DNA of 64,000 nt, taken from the NCBI GenBank assembly GCA_024036415.1, contig JAMWET010006979.1, positions 124,001 through 188,000 of the forward strand, read 5' to 3'. Source of the stretch: Prochilodus magdalenae (lineage: Eukaryota > Chordata > Actinopteri > Characiformes > Prochilodontidae). The notes beneath the pieces are model-generated. The model worked only from the letters and a program-made list of their open reading frames with translations, was not told the DNA's origin and searched no databases. The position numbers were made by a program, and so were the translations under genes. Shown here in pieces: positions 47,936 through 60,110 of this stretch (position 1 is the stretch's first letter; every line of letters starts with the position of its first letter).

Positions 47936-50900
47936 TTTTTGATGTGAAAATATGTTAACACACCCTCTACAGGGAACACACTGAAATTCCCTGTTTTATG
48001 GAGAGGAATTTGAAGTCCATCACTATATTGGAAAAATATGATATGCATGTGAACAAAAATCACAATAATTTTTTGACCTGTTGCCTGAAAAACAGTACAG
48101 AAAGACTTGCAATATAAACGAAATGCTGAATTCACCTTACAACCAAATACATGTGATGAAGGCACAACTGCATTCTATTGCGCAGTACTTAAAACAATGT
48201 TAAGCTGAGGTATCAATATTGCAATTTTTACATGTGGCTTTTTAAATGCATTTTACTGTTTCAGCTGTGGTTTAATGAGCCATAAACATTTAAAGTACAA
48301 AAAAGATGTCAAGCAACATGAAAACATTGTACGTGCTTTTCATTTTGTCACCATTCATGTCAGCTGTGTGAAAGTCATGTACGCATTGTTCTTCACTCTT
48401 TCCTCTGTTGTGACTGCATTGCAGTGAGAAGAAAACATTGAAAGTACTGCACAGTGGAAAGCAATATCTTTATCCCCCTTCTACATCTTAAAGTGGATTG
48501 TATGTAATACTGAATTTCATTGCTAAAATGCAAATCCTTGTTTAATGCTTTCAGTATTATCCATGCTTCTATAGAAAAGTTGTGCGTTGCATTAATAAAG
48601 TTTAATTGGACTGAATTGAATTAATTTCATGTTTTAATCTGCAGCTTTAGGCTTGGGAAAATCTCAATATCATTTATGACCATGCAATGATGAAGTCTCT
48701 GTATCTCTCTCCAAAATATTTCAAAGCAAGAGCAGCACAACAACGTGTGCAGGAGAGAACATATTTCTGAATAAGATACCTAGAATTGTGCAGTATAGGG
48801 TGCAGTATTTTCTAAGGATCAAGTTAAACTGAAGGAGCTTGGGTCTAATGTTAAAGTCTATCTGGCAGTATACTGTTGAATTATGTTCTTGGTCGGTGTA
48901 ATTAAAATCCTGCTCCCAATTTATCTTAATGTCAGTGCTTCTTTATTGGTTAGGACCTAGCTCTGTTAAGGCAGTGTGTGGCAGTATAGATTGGCTGTAG
49001 ATTTATCCATCCATTGCTAACAATTGAATGGATATGTGAAATTCTAGTGAGGAATAAATGCATATGATATTGGGGAATCTGCAACAAATGCTGCTCTAAT
49101 TTTAGCCAGGCTGGGCAATTTTGAAGATCCACTTGTCAGGTCCAAATCATTATGAACTGATTGGCCCAGGTAGACAGTGTCAGGTAGACCACCTTTATGA
49201 AAAGGCTTGCATAAAACCCTAAATGTACTTCTAGTAGTATTAGTGCATATAACCACAGAGGAACAGACATGGTAAGGATCCTAAGGAGATGTAGAAATTG
49301 AGAAATAAATGCTTTATGCTGTTTACAGAGATGTTCCCATCTTCAGTATTTTAAGTTTTAATATTGTTATGTGCACCTTGATGGTGTACAACTGCCTGAA
49401 CAGGGAATCCAGTGTGGGGTCAATGTGCTACCTACTATACTATCTAACTGCTAGTGGCAAACGTAAAGAATACTATGCTTCATCAATCTGTTCATGTCTG
49501 CCTTAAGCTTTGGAAGGCATCCCTTAAGTGGCTGGGGTGAGAGAAGGTGCCAGAGTTGAAGAGCAGGTCATACTGAGAAAAGTCTGACTCTTGCTGAGCT
49601 ACATGTGCATATTGGGCACCTGTTAATAAGCTCCACCAACACTTATCACTTGGCTTGCCCTGCTCAAGCTGTGCTGGTCATGGCAAGGCAAGGGTATGCC
49701 AGAGTCAGTGATCATTTACTTCAACTATAATCTGAAATAACGGTTTCCTCATCTACTCAAGGAAGTTCTGGCACACTAAAGTTTCCTCTGTAGTGAGAGG
49801 AAACTGATCTCAGCATTTGACCGAAATGATCCAGTGCAAGAGTAATTAGAACGTTCATGACAACAAATGTTTAGACGCGAGTCATATAAGGTTCTACAAC
49901 TTTCTTTGTCATATGGGTCACTTGTACAGTGAGACTCACTTTACAAAAGAATGATGGGGTGGAAGGTAGTAAGCACAAAGGACTTCTGAGGCTAGATTTC
50001 TCATTTTGGCAGAATGTTTACTATCAAAAATGAAAGAATGTTCCAAAAACAAAGAGCAGATTGTGCAAGCCTTGTGTAAAAAAACTGTTTAAGAGAACAG
50101 CGAAACATTTCCTCAGCTTGGCTTCTAGATTGATTAGCAAAATCACTGTCTGTCAAACTGGGTCGGTTTCCTGAACAAGGATTAAGCCCTATGTTTTAAT
50201 TTCAATGGAGAATGTCCTTTAAATGTTTAGTCCAAAACTAGGCATAATCCCTGTCCAGGAACCCAACTCATACAGTAATATCAGACTACCACTTGAAAGA
50301 CCCCTGCGTATGTGGGCATGGCGGTACATGCATCCCCATTTCAACGTGTGCATAAGTGTATGTGCAGTTGACCATGTACACATGGTTAATCTGTCTGCAT
50401 CTCATTGTCTGTAAATCATCCTACCTGTCTGCCTGCCAATTTAGCTCACCTCTTCACATAGTTGTAGGTCTGTGCATGTCTGTCTCCCCTTCCCTATCTG
50501 AATGAACATAAAGGAAATGGTGCAAAATACGAAGGTGGCTTATGTCCTGCTATGGCCAGGAGGACAGATCATAATGTACTGACACATCTGTGTAAAAGCA
50601 AAAGCTCTTAGCCTGAAAGGAGAATGTTTGGCAAGAGGGAGGGGGCTGGAAGGAGGGATGGAGCTGGGAGCAAGGGAGCAAAAAGGGACTTGTCATAAAA
50701 GAGCTTTGGATGAGAGTGGGCTAAGGGAGCCGGCTGGGGACCTGAATGGAAAGCACTTGGCTATGGTGTTAGCAAGAGCTGAAAAAGCCATGTTGAGGTA
50801 CGTGAGCTGGGAGAGACAGAGAATTGGGGGGATGGGACAGAGAAAAAAGAGAGTTCTGCGGCAAGGGGGGTGGGGGGTGGGGGGTGGTCTGCAGCAGACA

Positions 50901-51662
50901 TCAGAAAAAGCGCTGAGGTATGTAATGAGCAAACCAATCACAACTTGACCCCTACTCTCACCACCCCTGTTCACCTCACACGGGGCATCAGTTTGCCAGT
51001 TCCAGAAATGCTCTCAAACCTCAAGATCAGCTCAAGTTCATCCAGCGCAATCATTCTGTAAAACTCTACGAAAACCAACCAATGACATTGGAAAGCTTCA
51101 CCAGTCACCCTCAGGCTCCTCCACACCATACAAAACAGCTGGTGGGAACTTGAGATAAGCATGACTGATAAGCTGGGACTGATACAGACAGGCTTTGTTT
51201 TTTAAACCTTACAACAAAGGCTTTAGAATTACAGTAAAAGAAATGATTGACACCAGATTGTGCTATCAGAGCTGCTCAGACTGAACCCCTGAATCCCTCA
51301 TTTTTCTCGGGGTTTCATATGCAGAGAGACATAACAAATGATTGACTCAGGCACATCCAGCAAGACCGCTTTTAAAACAGTGTGCTGATGAGACACTGTC
51401 GCAGCATCAAATTGTACTCTCAGAACTGAGGACAGGATACATGAGTGCCCACCTGAGAGATCAGTCAGCAACACAGGTAAGACGGTGGAAATGATGAATG
51501 AAGAAAAGAATGCAAAAATGTGCAGACAGACTGGTTAGTTTGTTAGCTACCATATTCACTGTTGGCCACTACTAAGCGGCAGCTGTGTAAGAGCTGTGTA
51601 AGGTGACCCCCTCATGTGCATCTTATGATACGGTAGAAAAGCCGGTCTTAATGTAGCCTTAC
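47936..51662. other. Intronic DNA just downstream of the tensin first exon
   Basis: AT-rich, apart from a purine- and G-rich block at 50620-50900 that contains a G-run cluster. The donor of the exon at 51663 lies at the right end. Confidence 0.45.
50865..50887 (+). other. G-run cluster, G-quadruplex candidate
   Basis: Three successive runs of six G separated by single T, then GG; a further six-G run lies at 50826-50831. Confidence 0.6.
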
Positions 51663-51758
51663 CTTATCCCTTCTGGCTGCTCTCAAGGGGAAGAAGCAGG
51701 AAAAAAGGAACTTCCCCCAGCTAATGACCGCTGCTAGACACCAATTCAGCCGGGCCAT
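51663..51758 (-). CDS. tns1: Tensin first coding exon (alternative N-terminus)
   Basis: The ATG at 51758 sits in a strong Kozak context (ccaccATGG). An in-frame TGA lies six codons upstream, so this ATG is the first possible start in its frame. The exon encodes 32 residues beginning MARLNWCLAA and ending PLRAARRDK, then meets a consensus donor (AAG|gtaagg) in phase 0. That fits the phase-0 acceptor of the C1 exon at 14068. The peptide is hydrophobic and rich in Trp, Phe and Cys, then turns basic, which could mean membrane contact or lipidation; this is inference. It is too short to stand out in a normal ORF scan. The upstream flank is CpG-enriched, as expected near a transcription start. I do not recall this peptide from the family, so membership rests on position, strand, phase and exon architecture. 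Confidence 0.6.
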
Positions 51759-52115
51759 GGTGGAATCTTTTGGTCAGCCCTTCTCCTTCTCTCTCTCCTC
51801 TTCTCTCCCTCGCCTCCTTCCTCTCCTGGTTTCCAGGTAAATCCAGCAGCGATGTCCTGGCAAGAGGACCAGACCCCTCTTAGCCTGTCTCTCGTGCTGT
51901 GTTCATGCAGAATAAACAGCGCTCACAGCACCGCCAGCCCCATGCCCAGAAAAGGGGGGTGAGGGGTGGGGGGTAAGTGAGCAAGCGAGCGAGCAGGCGA
52001 GCGTGTGAAAACGCTCGGTTGGCTCACAGGTAGCCAGGATCTTATCCTGCTGCTCACGAGCTTGCGCTCACCCGCTACCTCACTCCGAGGATGCTGCAAG
52101 CCTGCAACACTCAGT
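51759..52115 (-). promoter_or_regulatory. CpG-enriched 5' flank and likely promoter of the tensin first exon
   Basis: Immediately upstream (rightwards) of the start codon is a stretch with many CpGs, notably clusters near 51910-51935, 51980-52015 and 52045-52090, in a region otherwise CpG-poor. The 51780-51835 part is purine-rich on the gene strand and would be 5'UTR. A G-run (51954-51974) gives CACCC-type boxes on the gene strand. I see no convincing TATA box at a fixed distance, so a broad CpG-type promoter is the better reading. The exact start site cannot be fixed from sequence. Confidence 0.5.
51954..51974 (+). other. G-run cluster in the putative promoter
   Basis: Runs of six, four and six G within 21 bp, about 200 bp upstream of the tensin start codon. 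Confidence 0.6.
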
Positions 52116-52190
52116 CTGGCAAAGGAGGCAGATACGTGGAGGAGGGGGAGGGGGAGGGCAGAGAGAGAGAGTGTAAGAGGTGAGATAAAT

Positions 52191-52280
52191 AGAGAAGAGA
52201 AGAGAAGAGAAGAGAAGAGAAGAGAAGAGAAGAGAAGAGAAGAGAAGAGAAGAGAAGAGAAGAGAAGAGAAGAGAAGAGA
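52191..52280 (+). repeat. (AGAGA)18 pentanucleotide microsatellite
   Basis: Eighteen perfect AGAGA units. Confidence 0.95.
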
Positions 52281-52791
52281 AATAAAAATTGCAGTCAAGC
52301 TAAAATGAATGAGGGCGCAAAAAAAGGAAAAAGGGGAGAGAGAGAAAACCAAATGTGCGCATGTGAGAGTAAGAGAATGAGTGACGGAGAGCAAAAACAA
52401 TCTGTGTGGAAGAAGATTAGCAAGGCTATGAAAGAAACAAACAATAATGAAGAAAGAAGAGAGGAAAAGAAGGAAGAAAGGACAGAAAGAATAGATGAAC
52501 AGATAGGACAACAGAAGATTGGGGTGGAGGACGAAAGAGAGTAGGCAAGAGAGGGAAAGAAAGAGAGAACGAGAGAGAGAGAGAGAGAGAGAGAGATTAA
52601 ATAAATAACAGCCCCTGAATTCATATAAGACAGACTAGGAGGCGTAATCACATACAAACACACACACGTTTGAGACAGCAGGAATAGGAGGAGATAAGAG
52701 GGGGCACGAGGTACGGAGATTATAGCACAACAAAGTGGGTCGCTGTGCAGGCTGTGTATACCATGTATATGAGCTGTGCAGTCATATACAG

Positions 52792-52794
<3 letters not shown>

Positions 52795-52840
<46 letters not shown>
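52795..52840 (+). repeat. (GT)n microsatellite
   Basis: About 22 GT units with one interruption. Confidence 0.95.
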
Positions 52841-52984
52841 ATTGTATATGTGTGAGTCCTGTGTGCTGTGATTAGTGTTGTAGCATCAACGCTGCCTGTC
52901 CAACTGCAGGTGCACCGCACCACTGCAGAGTCGCTACGGTTCACTAAGAAACCCATTCTCACTCTGCACAGAATGAGAGAGAGA

Positions 52985-53021
<37 letters not shown>

Positions 53022-53560
53022 AGGAAGATGGGGAGAGTGAGCTAGAGAGATTAGTGTGGGGGGGAGAGAGGCAAGAAAGAGAGAAAAGGAGTGATACAAG
53101 AAGAAAAACAGAGAGGGATGAGAGAGAAGGGGTAAAACCAAGAAATAAAGAAAGATGAGATGGGAGAGAGAGGAACATAGATAGGGGAGCAAGAGAAAGA
53201 GAGACTGACGAAAAGGAGAAAGAAACAAAGATGGGGACAGTGAGAGAGAGAAAGGGGGATAAGGCTGGTGAAGTGAGAAAGAAAGGAGAAAGAGAAAGAG
53301 AGGAAACGGCAGGAGAGACAGTAGGAGAGAGAGTTGTAGAGAGAGAGATAGTAAGAGAAGGTGAGAGAAAGACAGAAGATGAGAAGAGTAAGAAAAAATG
53401 AGAGAGTAAGGGGAAAGAGAGGACGAGAGGGAAGGGGAGGGAGATGTGGGGAGCGAGTGAGAGAGATTAGTGTGGAGGAGATAGAGGGGGTGCAGAGGGA
53501 GAGAAAAAGGGAAACGGAGAGAGAGAATAGGGTTGGGGGGGGTGACTGCGTAATGATTTT

Positions 53561-54199
53561 GCTTTTCCTCTGACCCCCCCTCCCCTCCTCCATTCCGCAT
53601 CGTCACCACATCACCCATCCATGGTGAGGCAGCGAGCTTTCTCACGCATATGTGATGGGAAAAACGTTTATCCAGCTTTCCACTTATATCCCCCATTCTG
53701 CCTGACCAAAGCCTCCTCCAGACCCTCTGTCTATTCCCCTGTAGACCCACCAATTGACTGCCATTCATTTGCACATGTCAAAAACGAGCATGTCCCTGCA
53801 CTCCTCATGTAGCCATTTCTATACAAGCAGGCATATATCACAGCCACGTAACACACTGAACGCTACAGGCTGGTGTAGCTGCTTTCGACAAACCACAGAA
53901 GCATGAATCTCTCGCCCTCTCCTGGCAACGGGAGCTCCTTATTATCATAGACTCTGTGACATACAGCAGTAATTTGCATTGCAGATGTGGATTGATTCGA
54001 TTGGTTAGACAGAGGCTGTGTCAGGATGCTGGAATCTGTTTTGGCGAATGTTTCGGTTTTATGACAGTAAGTCCAACCTCTACGTAGATCTGTGGCAATA
54101 CAGAATGTCAAATCTATGTAGATATGTAGAAAATGTTTAATGTGGATTAAAATAAAATAAAATAAATATTTCGAAAGCAGTGGATGGTCTTGCGATGTA
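53561..54199. other. 5' flanking DNA, nothing recognised
   Basis: Contains a CTCF-like sequence tcgccctctcctggcaac at about 53911-53928. No exon seen. Confidence 0.4.
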
Positions 54200-54840
54200 A
54201 GACATGCATTAAGGACATTGTTGAGAAACAACAAATTGTCTGACAGGCACATAGTGACCCAACAGCCACAACTGCAGAGATTCAGCCAGCAGTGATGCCC
54301 TCCAACCAGTTATTCTACATGCACTACATGCACACAGATTGCTACGACGACCACCCTTAACACCAGGTCAATATCGTCAAAGACTGCAATGGTGTTGTGC
54401 CAGATTGTCATGGAGTGACTCCGAACAGCAGTGGGTCATCTTCAGTGACGAGTCCCAATTTTGACTTGATAACCAAACGAATCAGTGTGTGGAAGCACCG
54501 TGGTCAGTACCAAGATGAACCTTTTTTTGTCAATAGAAGTCCCGGTATCACTCCACCGCCACACCTACCGGAAAACCTGCAGGAACTGTGAGAATATTCA
54601 AGATGCATGGGATGTATTATCACGGGACACCATTAGGAAAATCTACAACTCCAAGTCGAGACATGCATTAGCGAGACATGCATTAGCGAATAATTGAATG
54701 AGTAGTTCAGTAAATATTGCCTATATCAATCTAAGTGTATCATCATTTATTACTCCTGATAAACTTTACCTTCCTTCCCAATAGCAATGCCATTCAACAG
54801 TTCCTTTTGGGTGCAGCTGTTCTTTTGATGATGAGTGTAT
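54200..54840 (+). mobile_element. Tc1 relic (family D)
   Basis: ttcagtgacgagtcccaatt near 54430 encodes F-S-D-E-S-Q-F, a Tc1 first catalytic block with Asp intact. The right inverted-repeat end is ccttttgggtgcagct (54806-54821), shared with 16030 and 36600. A 15-bp perfect tandem duplication (gagacatgcattagc) lies at 54658-54687. Coding frame broken by many indels; the second and third catalytic blocks are missing. Confidence 0.7.
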
Positions 54841-54854
54841 CTGTCACTATACAT

Positions 54855-55560
54855 CCATTTCACTTTCCAAAAAAGTCAGGACAGGGAGAACTTACAGACC
54901 AGTAATGAGGTACAAAGAATAAATAATGATGTGGTGTCAAGATGTGATTTTAATTATGAGCTGGATACATACAGTATCTATGAATAAAATGAATGAAAAC
55001 TTCTCTGGGCTCAGACACATCTGGGATGAACCAGTACCATTGGAAACACGTATTGCGGTCAGACAAATCAGTATTTGGAAGAAATGAATGCTGTGTGTTC
55101 TGGACCAAAGATGATGATGACCATCCAGGCAGTTAAGTTCAAAAACCAGTGTGTCAGTGCCCTTGGCAAAGGTCATTCACACTTCTGTGATTCAGTATAA
55201 ATGCACAAACGTACATTGAGATCTTAGAGCAACAAATGATGCCTTTTCCAGGGATGTCCATGTAACAAGACAAGACAAAGACCAAATGCTATGATATGGT
55301 TACTGACCTGGGCTACCTGCAGTCCTGACCTGTCGCCAATAGGGAACAGTGTGCAGAGAATTATGACCACCCTGTACCACTGCATACCATCAGATGTGCT
55401 TGCAGGAAGAATGGGACAAAATAACACCTGAAAACTTCATGGCCTGGTATCCTCTCTGCCAAAATGTCTTCTCAAAATGAGAATAAATGGGAATTTACAA
55501 AGCGGTAATGGCTTTATCATCCCAGCTTTTTTGGGATGTGTTGCAGACCTGGAATGCAGG
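54855..55560 (+). mobile_element. Tc1-like relic (family with tccaaaaaagt ends)
   Basis: Starts with ctttccaaaaaagtcaggac and ends with cagcttttttgggatgtgtt, a pair of related ends typical of one fish Tc1 group. Internal pieces match in order: cattggaaacacgtattg, gtgtcagtgcccttggcaaa, gatcttagagcaac, and ctgcagtcctgacctgtcgc (CSPDLS block). Deleted and frameshifted. Confidence 0.7.
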
Positions 55561-57856
55561 AATGTATTTTCTGATTTGGAGTTGTAGCAAATCATTTAGC
55601 AAATGATGGAATTGAAGGAATGCCAAAAAATTCAGTGTAATTTCTGCGTAATAGAACAATGTCATTTACAGTGTTGTTGATGTGAAAGATCACACTGTAG
55701 AGAAAGTTGCCGGCTTGTTTTACAATGGTGATGAAAGGAAGCAGAAACCATATTACAGAAACCTCTTAACTCTGAACCTTATTTTATCCGTCACCGTGAC
55801 AGTTTCAGATAAGACTGAATTCATACAGAAGTTATTACAGATGAGAGCTGATTGATGATTTTAATAAAGTACATTATGATTTCCTAACTCGGGACAAGAT
55901 GCTGTGGAATAAGAGCAAATTCTTAAACAAAGATACTATTTGCTTCCTCCTGTAATATGAATTTGTTGAAATGGTTATTAAATGGCCTTTACATCCTTTC
56001 CGAGCTATTGTGTAATGTTGATAATAATACAATAGGGCCATATCTGGGAATATCTTGTTTAATAACTTGTTAGGTGATGTTAGCTTGAAAAGCAGGCTAC
56101 AGACCTTAACACAGTACAGGTTTTAACTAACGTCTGAAACAAGACTAGATAAATACAAATCTATCTGTAATAAAAATCCTGTTTTGGGGTTGCAGCACAT
56201 TAAGTAAGCTAATAATGATGTTGCTATTAGGCCAAATATGCCACATACCACAGCAAAGGCCTTCTTCTAGCTAACTGATGCTAAAATGACCCCCGTTTGG
56301 AAAATACCTGGGTTTGTTAGGTATTCAGGTATTAAAATATTTGGTGGGGTTGGGATTCGGATATTCTTTTTTCTCTTGTTTGTCTAAATGTTGGCTATCG
56401 TCAGCACATTCTTTTTCCATTTTAAATCTGATATCTATATTTATATAGCCATTCTCAATCTATATTTATATACTCCAAGACTTTCCCAAGTGCACTGCAA
56501 GTTGAACTTTATATGACCCTGCAAAATCTCCCTTGTGCTTTCTGTTAAGTTCCATGCAGCGAATATCCACATTTGCACTGCACTCTCCACTGAAAACCAT
56601 GTGTTTAAAAATGCAGAAGTAGATTAGTCATCCGGACATAATTTTCATAGATCATGGCGTATCTTATCACCGCTATTCTGACTCAGTGAATGCAATTTCT
56701 GCTTACTTTTATATACCTGGTGTACATATAAATGCAATAAATTTACATTGCGTTTGTTGTGGCATGAATATGTGAAATTTAACAACTGTGGTAAAATAAC
56801 TGTAAACCAGTTTAAAACTTTAATAATGAAAAAATTAAATAACATTGGAATCAGTGAAGTTCTCTGTAAATCCTATCACATCATATTAAGTCATGTCATG
56901 TCATATCATAGTAGATATGCTATATTACCTTTTCCAACATTTGTAACCGCCAGCCACACTTCCCTAATGGTTAAAACATTTCATGATTCACTTATTGTCG
57001 TAAAATTTATTTGATACAGTGTGTAAAAAGTTTACATAAAGTTTAAAATCCCACCGCCCCCTCAAAAAGTCCATATATGAAAAGTATGCTGTAACAAAGC
57101 ATGTTCTGAATTCAGCTTATTTAAATAAATCCACCGTTCGATCTGCAGCAGTTTAGATCCACCCACATGTTAAAGTAAATAAGTTCAATTACATATTTCA
57201 GCCTTATTGGAACAATAATAAAACAGAGGCTGGAAAATTCATCTTAAAATGAATTATGACCCTTTTGGTATATAATAACAAGTAACAAGGAAATTGAACA
57301 ACTGCAGTATAGTTAGCATGTTGGAGATGCATATTTTGCAGTTAACCTGTAACGCTTCAGAACTACCTATTAAAATGACATTACTGAAGACCAACCCCTC
57401 TACATAGCATATGGTTTACATCAGTACTGTGTACTGCAGCGGTCAACTTTTCCATGGAAAGAGCCACTATCACTCTCACACAATGCACCAAAGATCGGAT
57501 TAATCACAGCATGACTCATCATCACAGCCAGACCAGGCTTCCTTTCCCACAAACCCAGCCTCTTCTCCTCTCTCTGTTCCCTGTTCTATTGTTTTCTTGT
57601 GGATTGTCAACCATGAGGTGAACAACAGCGCTACGAATCCGGTCAACTCTAGACAAACTCCAATGTCATCCACAGCTCTGTCAGGAGGGGAGAGGTCAGT
57701 TCCTGCTCCTCAATGTGTGGAGTGTATAAGCAATGTCATCAACAATTTGACCCAGAGACCTAATAATACAGCAATCAATTCAGACACATTTGTAGGGCTT
57801 AGCGGCATTAGCTTTGATGAGGTGCTGACTCATAGAGGAGTTTGTTGAGGAAGAGA
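55561..57856. other. 5' flanking DNA, nothing recognised
   Basis: AT-rich unique sequence without motifs I can support. Confidence 0.45.
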
Positions 57857-57960
57857 GAGAGAGAGAGAGAGAGAAAGGGAGAGAAAGAGCAACAGAGAGA
57901 GCGAGAGAGAGAGGGAGAGAAAGAGCAACAGAGAGAGAGAGAGAGAGGGAGGGAGAAAGA
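57857..57960 (+). repeat. (GA)n-rich simple repeat
   Basis: Imperfect GA repeats with a repeated gagaaagagcaacagagaga unit. Confidence 0.9.
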
Positions 57961-59540
57961 GTCAATGGCAGGCTCATCATTATCGTGAGGGTAGAATCCC
58001 TGTGGACAAATCTGATCTGACTGTACTTAGAGAGAAGATCTATGAGAGATGATGTATCATGATGACTGCCAGGGGGACTTTTCTGCTGTGCTGTGTTTCA
58101 CACGTGTACATACACACATTCAGAGAGGACAGAAAATGATGGGTTCTTTATAAGTATGGAGGTTACTGTCTAAAAAGCTTGTGCGTATTCACCCACGCTC
58201 GTACATAAGCTCATTTGTAGGGTCCCAATACCAAATTACCTGGGAGCCACAAGCCAGGTTGCCGTTTTTACAGAACACTGGAGGCCAGTCAAGGAAGTGA
58301 AGGAACAAAAAGTGTCACATATTTTCCTAAAAAAAATTTTAAAGAACTACTTGAAGTTTTTCATAATTTACTGACTCTTTATTTATATCTATCAGCATTA
58401 CTAATACTAATACTACTACTAATAATTCTTTCCATGTTAATAAAGTAGTATAAATGCAATCATTGTAAATCATTGTAAAACATTTCATTTAAATCAAGTA
58501 AAATTGTCAAGGACGCTTACTGTGACAGTATTATTGTTCTTGCTGAATGTTAAAGGAGTGGTTGACTTGACATTGTCAGTAACTGTGTTTTTAAATGAAT
58601 AACTATAATCTAAATGCTGCAGCACTCCACATGAACTTTCTCATAAAAATATTTAGTTTGATGCCCCACTCTAATTAGCATCATTTCCTACATTCATCGA
58701 TTCCAAGTGCATAAAATGCTAATAAAAACAGAAAGCAGGAATTAGTAAACTGCATTTTTACGGGAATTCAAACAGTACAAATGCACAGTTCCTGATGTTT
58801 CCTTATAATAATTCAGTGAAGATATGAGCCTCACTGAGCTAAGCTGCACAGTAATGATGATGAATAGTAATTACCTAGTATTTTCTAGCTTCGTTAAATA
58901 ACTGTTTTAGCTGGTGTGCACTTGTGCCTGTCTGTGGAACTGAATAGATGTGTTTTGTAGCCATGAGGAGACTATAGACACAGAACCTGACACAGAGTCT
59001 GTCCTTCTACTCAGATGTGTACACGGTTTTCAAGTTGCCCATGGATACCAGCCCCTTAGTCCATCCAGGAAAGAGTAATTCAATCCTTCTCTCCTACTGT
59101 TGCCCTGGTAATTTTGCTGCAGCCACTGGTTAGAAACTAAAACAGCATACTCAGTCAGTTAAGGCTGTCACTCTCTGAATGGCTCATTCTGAATCTAGGA
59201 ATAGGCAACAGCAGATGCTACTGGCTATTATGAAGGTTCGTCTGATATTACATTCAATATGCTGTTCGCTAAGAGGGTCACAACTACCTTAGTTGTTTCA
59301 GTGGAAAACTTTTTCCTGCCAACAGAATACTAGCTATCCACCATAGCAAGATGTTGCTTCAGAGCGAGATGTCCACTGCCATTACACATACTGTCCTAAA
59401 GTTGTTCAACAGCTGTATAAAAAAATGGCAGCAAGTAAACAAGACATCTTGCATCTTTGCCAGTGTGCATAGGACATTTTTTTTGGCTTAGCACTGTGGC
59501 CTGTCCTTACACCTAATGCTAAACCAACAATATGTAGTTG
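57961..59540. other. 5' flanking DNA, nothing recognised
   Basis: AT-rich with a short ACT-type simple repeat near 58400-58425. Confidence 0.45.
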
Positions 59541-60110
59541 TTCCACTGGCCAAAAGTATGTGAACACCTGACAATAACCCCTATCTACATTCCAACTCCA
59601 TTGACATTTATATGAAGTTCCTCCCCACTTTTGCAGATATAAAAACTTCTCTCTTCACTCTTCTCTGAAAGCTTTCCACAAAATTTGGGACTATGTCTAT
59701 GGAAGTGTATGGAGAAACATATGTGAGATTAGGCACTGATGTTGGTTAGCTAGGCCTGGCTTGTATTTGACATTCCAATTCATCCTAAAGGTGTTCAGTG
59801 GGTTGGGGTTAGGGCTCTGTGCACCACAACAAGCTATGCCTTTATGGAGCTCGCTTTGTGCACAGCAGTCAGACATGCTGACATGCATGGAAAAAAAGCA
59901 GAGGGTCCTCCCCAAACTGCTGTCACAATGTTAAAATGATATTATTGTCTTAAATGTCTTCGTATGCTGGAGGGTTAACATTAGCCCTCACTGGGGTACT
60001 GCAGCAAAACAGTCCTTGACCATTATCCCTCCTCCACTAAACTTTACTATTGGCACCAAGCATTTCTGCAAATGACTAAAACATTCATTAGTATTGGCAA
60101 TGTTGACCAG
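59541..60110 (-). mobile_element. Tc1 relic (ggccaaaagtatgtg family)
   Basis: The left inverted-repeat end ctggccaaaagtatgtgaac is well preserved (59545-59564). Coding DNA in reverse follows: ttccaattcatcctaaaggt, ggtgttcagtgggttggggt, ggagctcgctttgtgcacag and cctcctccactaaactttac. This is the C-terminal two thirds of the transposase; the N-terminal part and right end are missing. Confidence 0.8.

Larger units (their letters stand above)
1..51758 (-). other. tns1: 5' part of a tensin gene (tns1-like), partial gene span
   Basis: This is a gene span inferred from a first coding exon at 51663-51758, an optional alternative first exon at 39785-39865, and two C1-domain exons at 13954-14068 and 5047-5084, all on the minus strand. 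Exon phases agree throughout: phase 0 into the C1 exon, phase 1 between the C1 exons, phase 0 out. Introns would be about 37.6 kb (25.7 kb from the alternative exon) and 8.9 kb. Tensins are focal-adhesion proteins that link integrin tails to actin; the C1 finger occurs at the N-terminus of TNS2 and of long TNS1 isoforms, ahead of the PTP-like, C2, SH2 and PTB domains. Those later domains are not in this window and must lie to the left. The family assignment rests on the C1 sequence and its spacing; the tns1 versus tns2 choice is less certain. Confidence 0.65.
52140..53560 (+). repeat. 1.4-kb polypurine (GA-rich) domain
   Basis: The plus strand is almost entirely purine apart from a (GT)n and a short unique stretch at 52600-52975. 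It includes (AGAGA)18 at 52191-52280, (GA)n at 52571-52596 and 52975-53015, and degenerate GA repeats to 53550. Long frames on either strand here (for example 52959-53774 minus) are Ser/Leu/Phe-rich products of the repeat, not genes. Such mirror-symmetric purine tracts can form triplex DNA. Confidence 0.9.

Noticed and set aside
52005..52544. 179-codon plus-strand Arg/Glu-rich frame
   Set aside because: REEKREEK-type repeat is the translation of the (AGAGA)n microsatellite and its purine flanks.
53611..53626. Minus-strand ATG with good Kozak in a GC patch (ccatggtgagg)
   Set aside because: The frame hits a stop after two codons (M-D-G-stop).
52959..53774. 271-codon minus-strand frame, the longest here
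   Set aside because: Composed of Ser/Leu/Phe repeats read from a GA-rich simple-sequence tract; parallel frames exist in the other phases.
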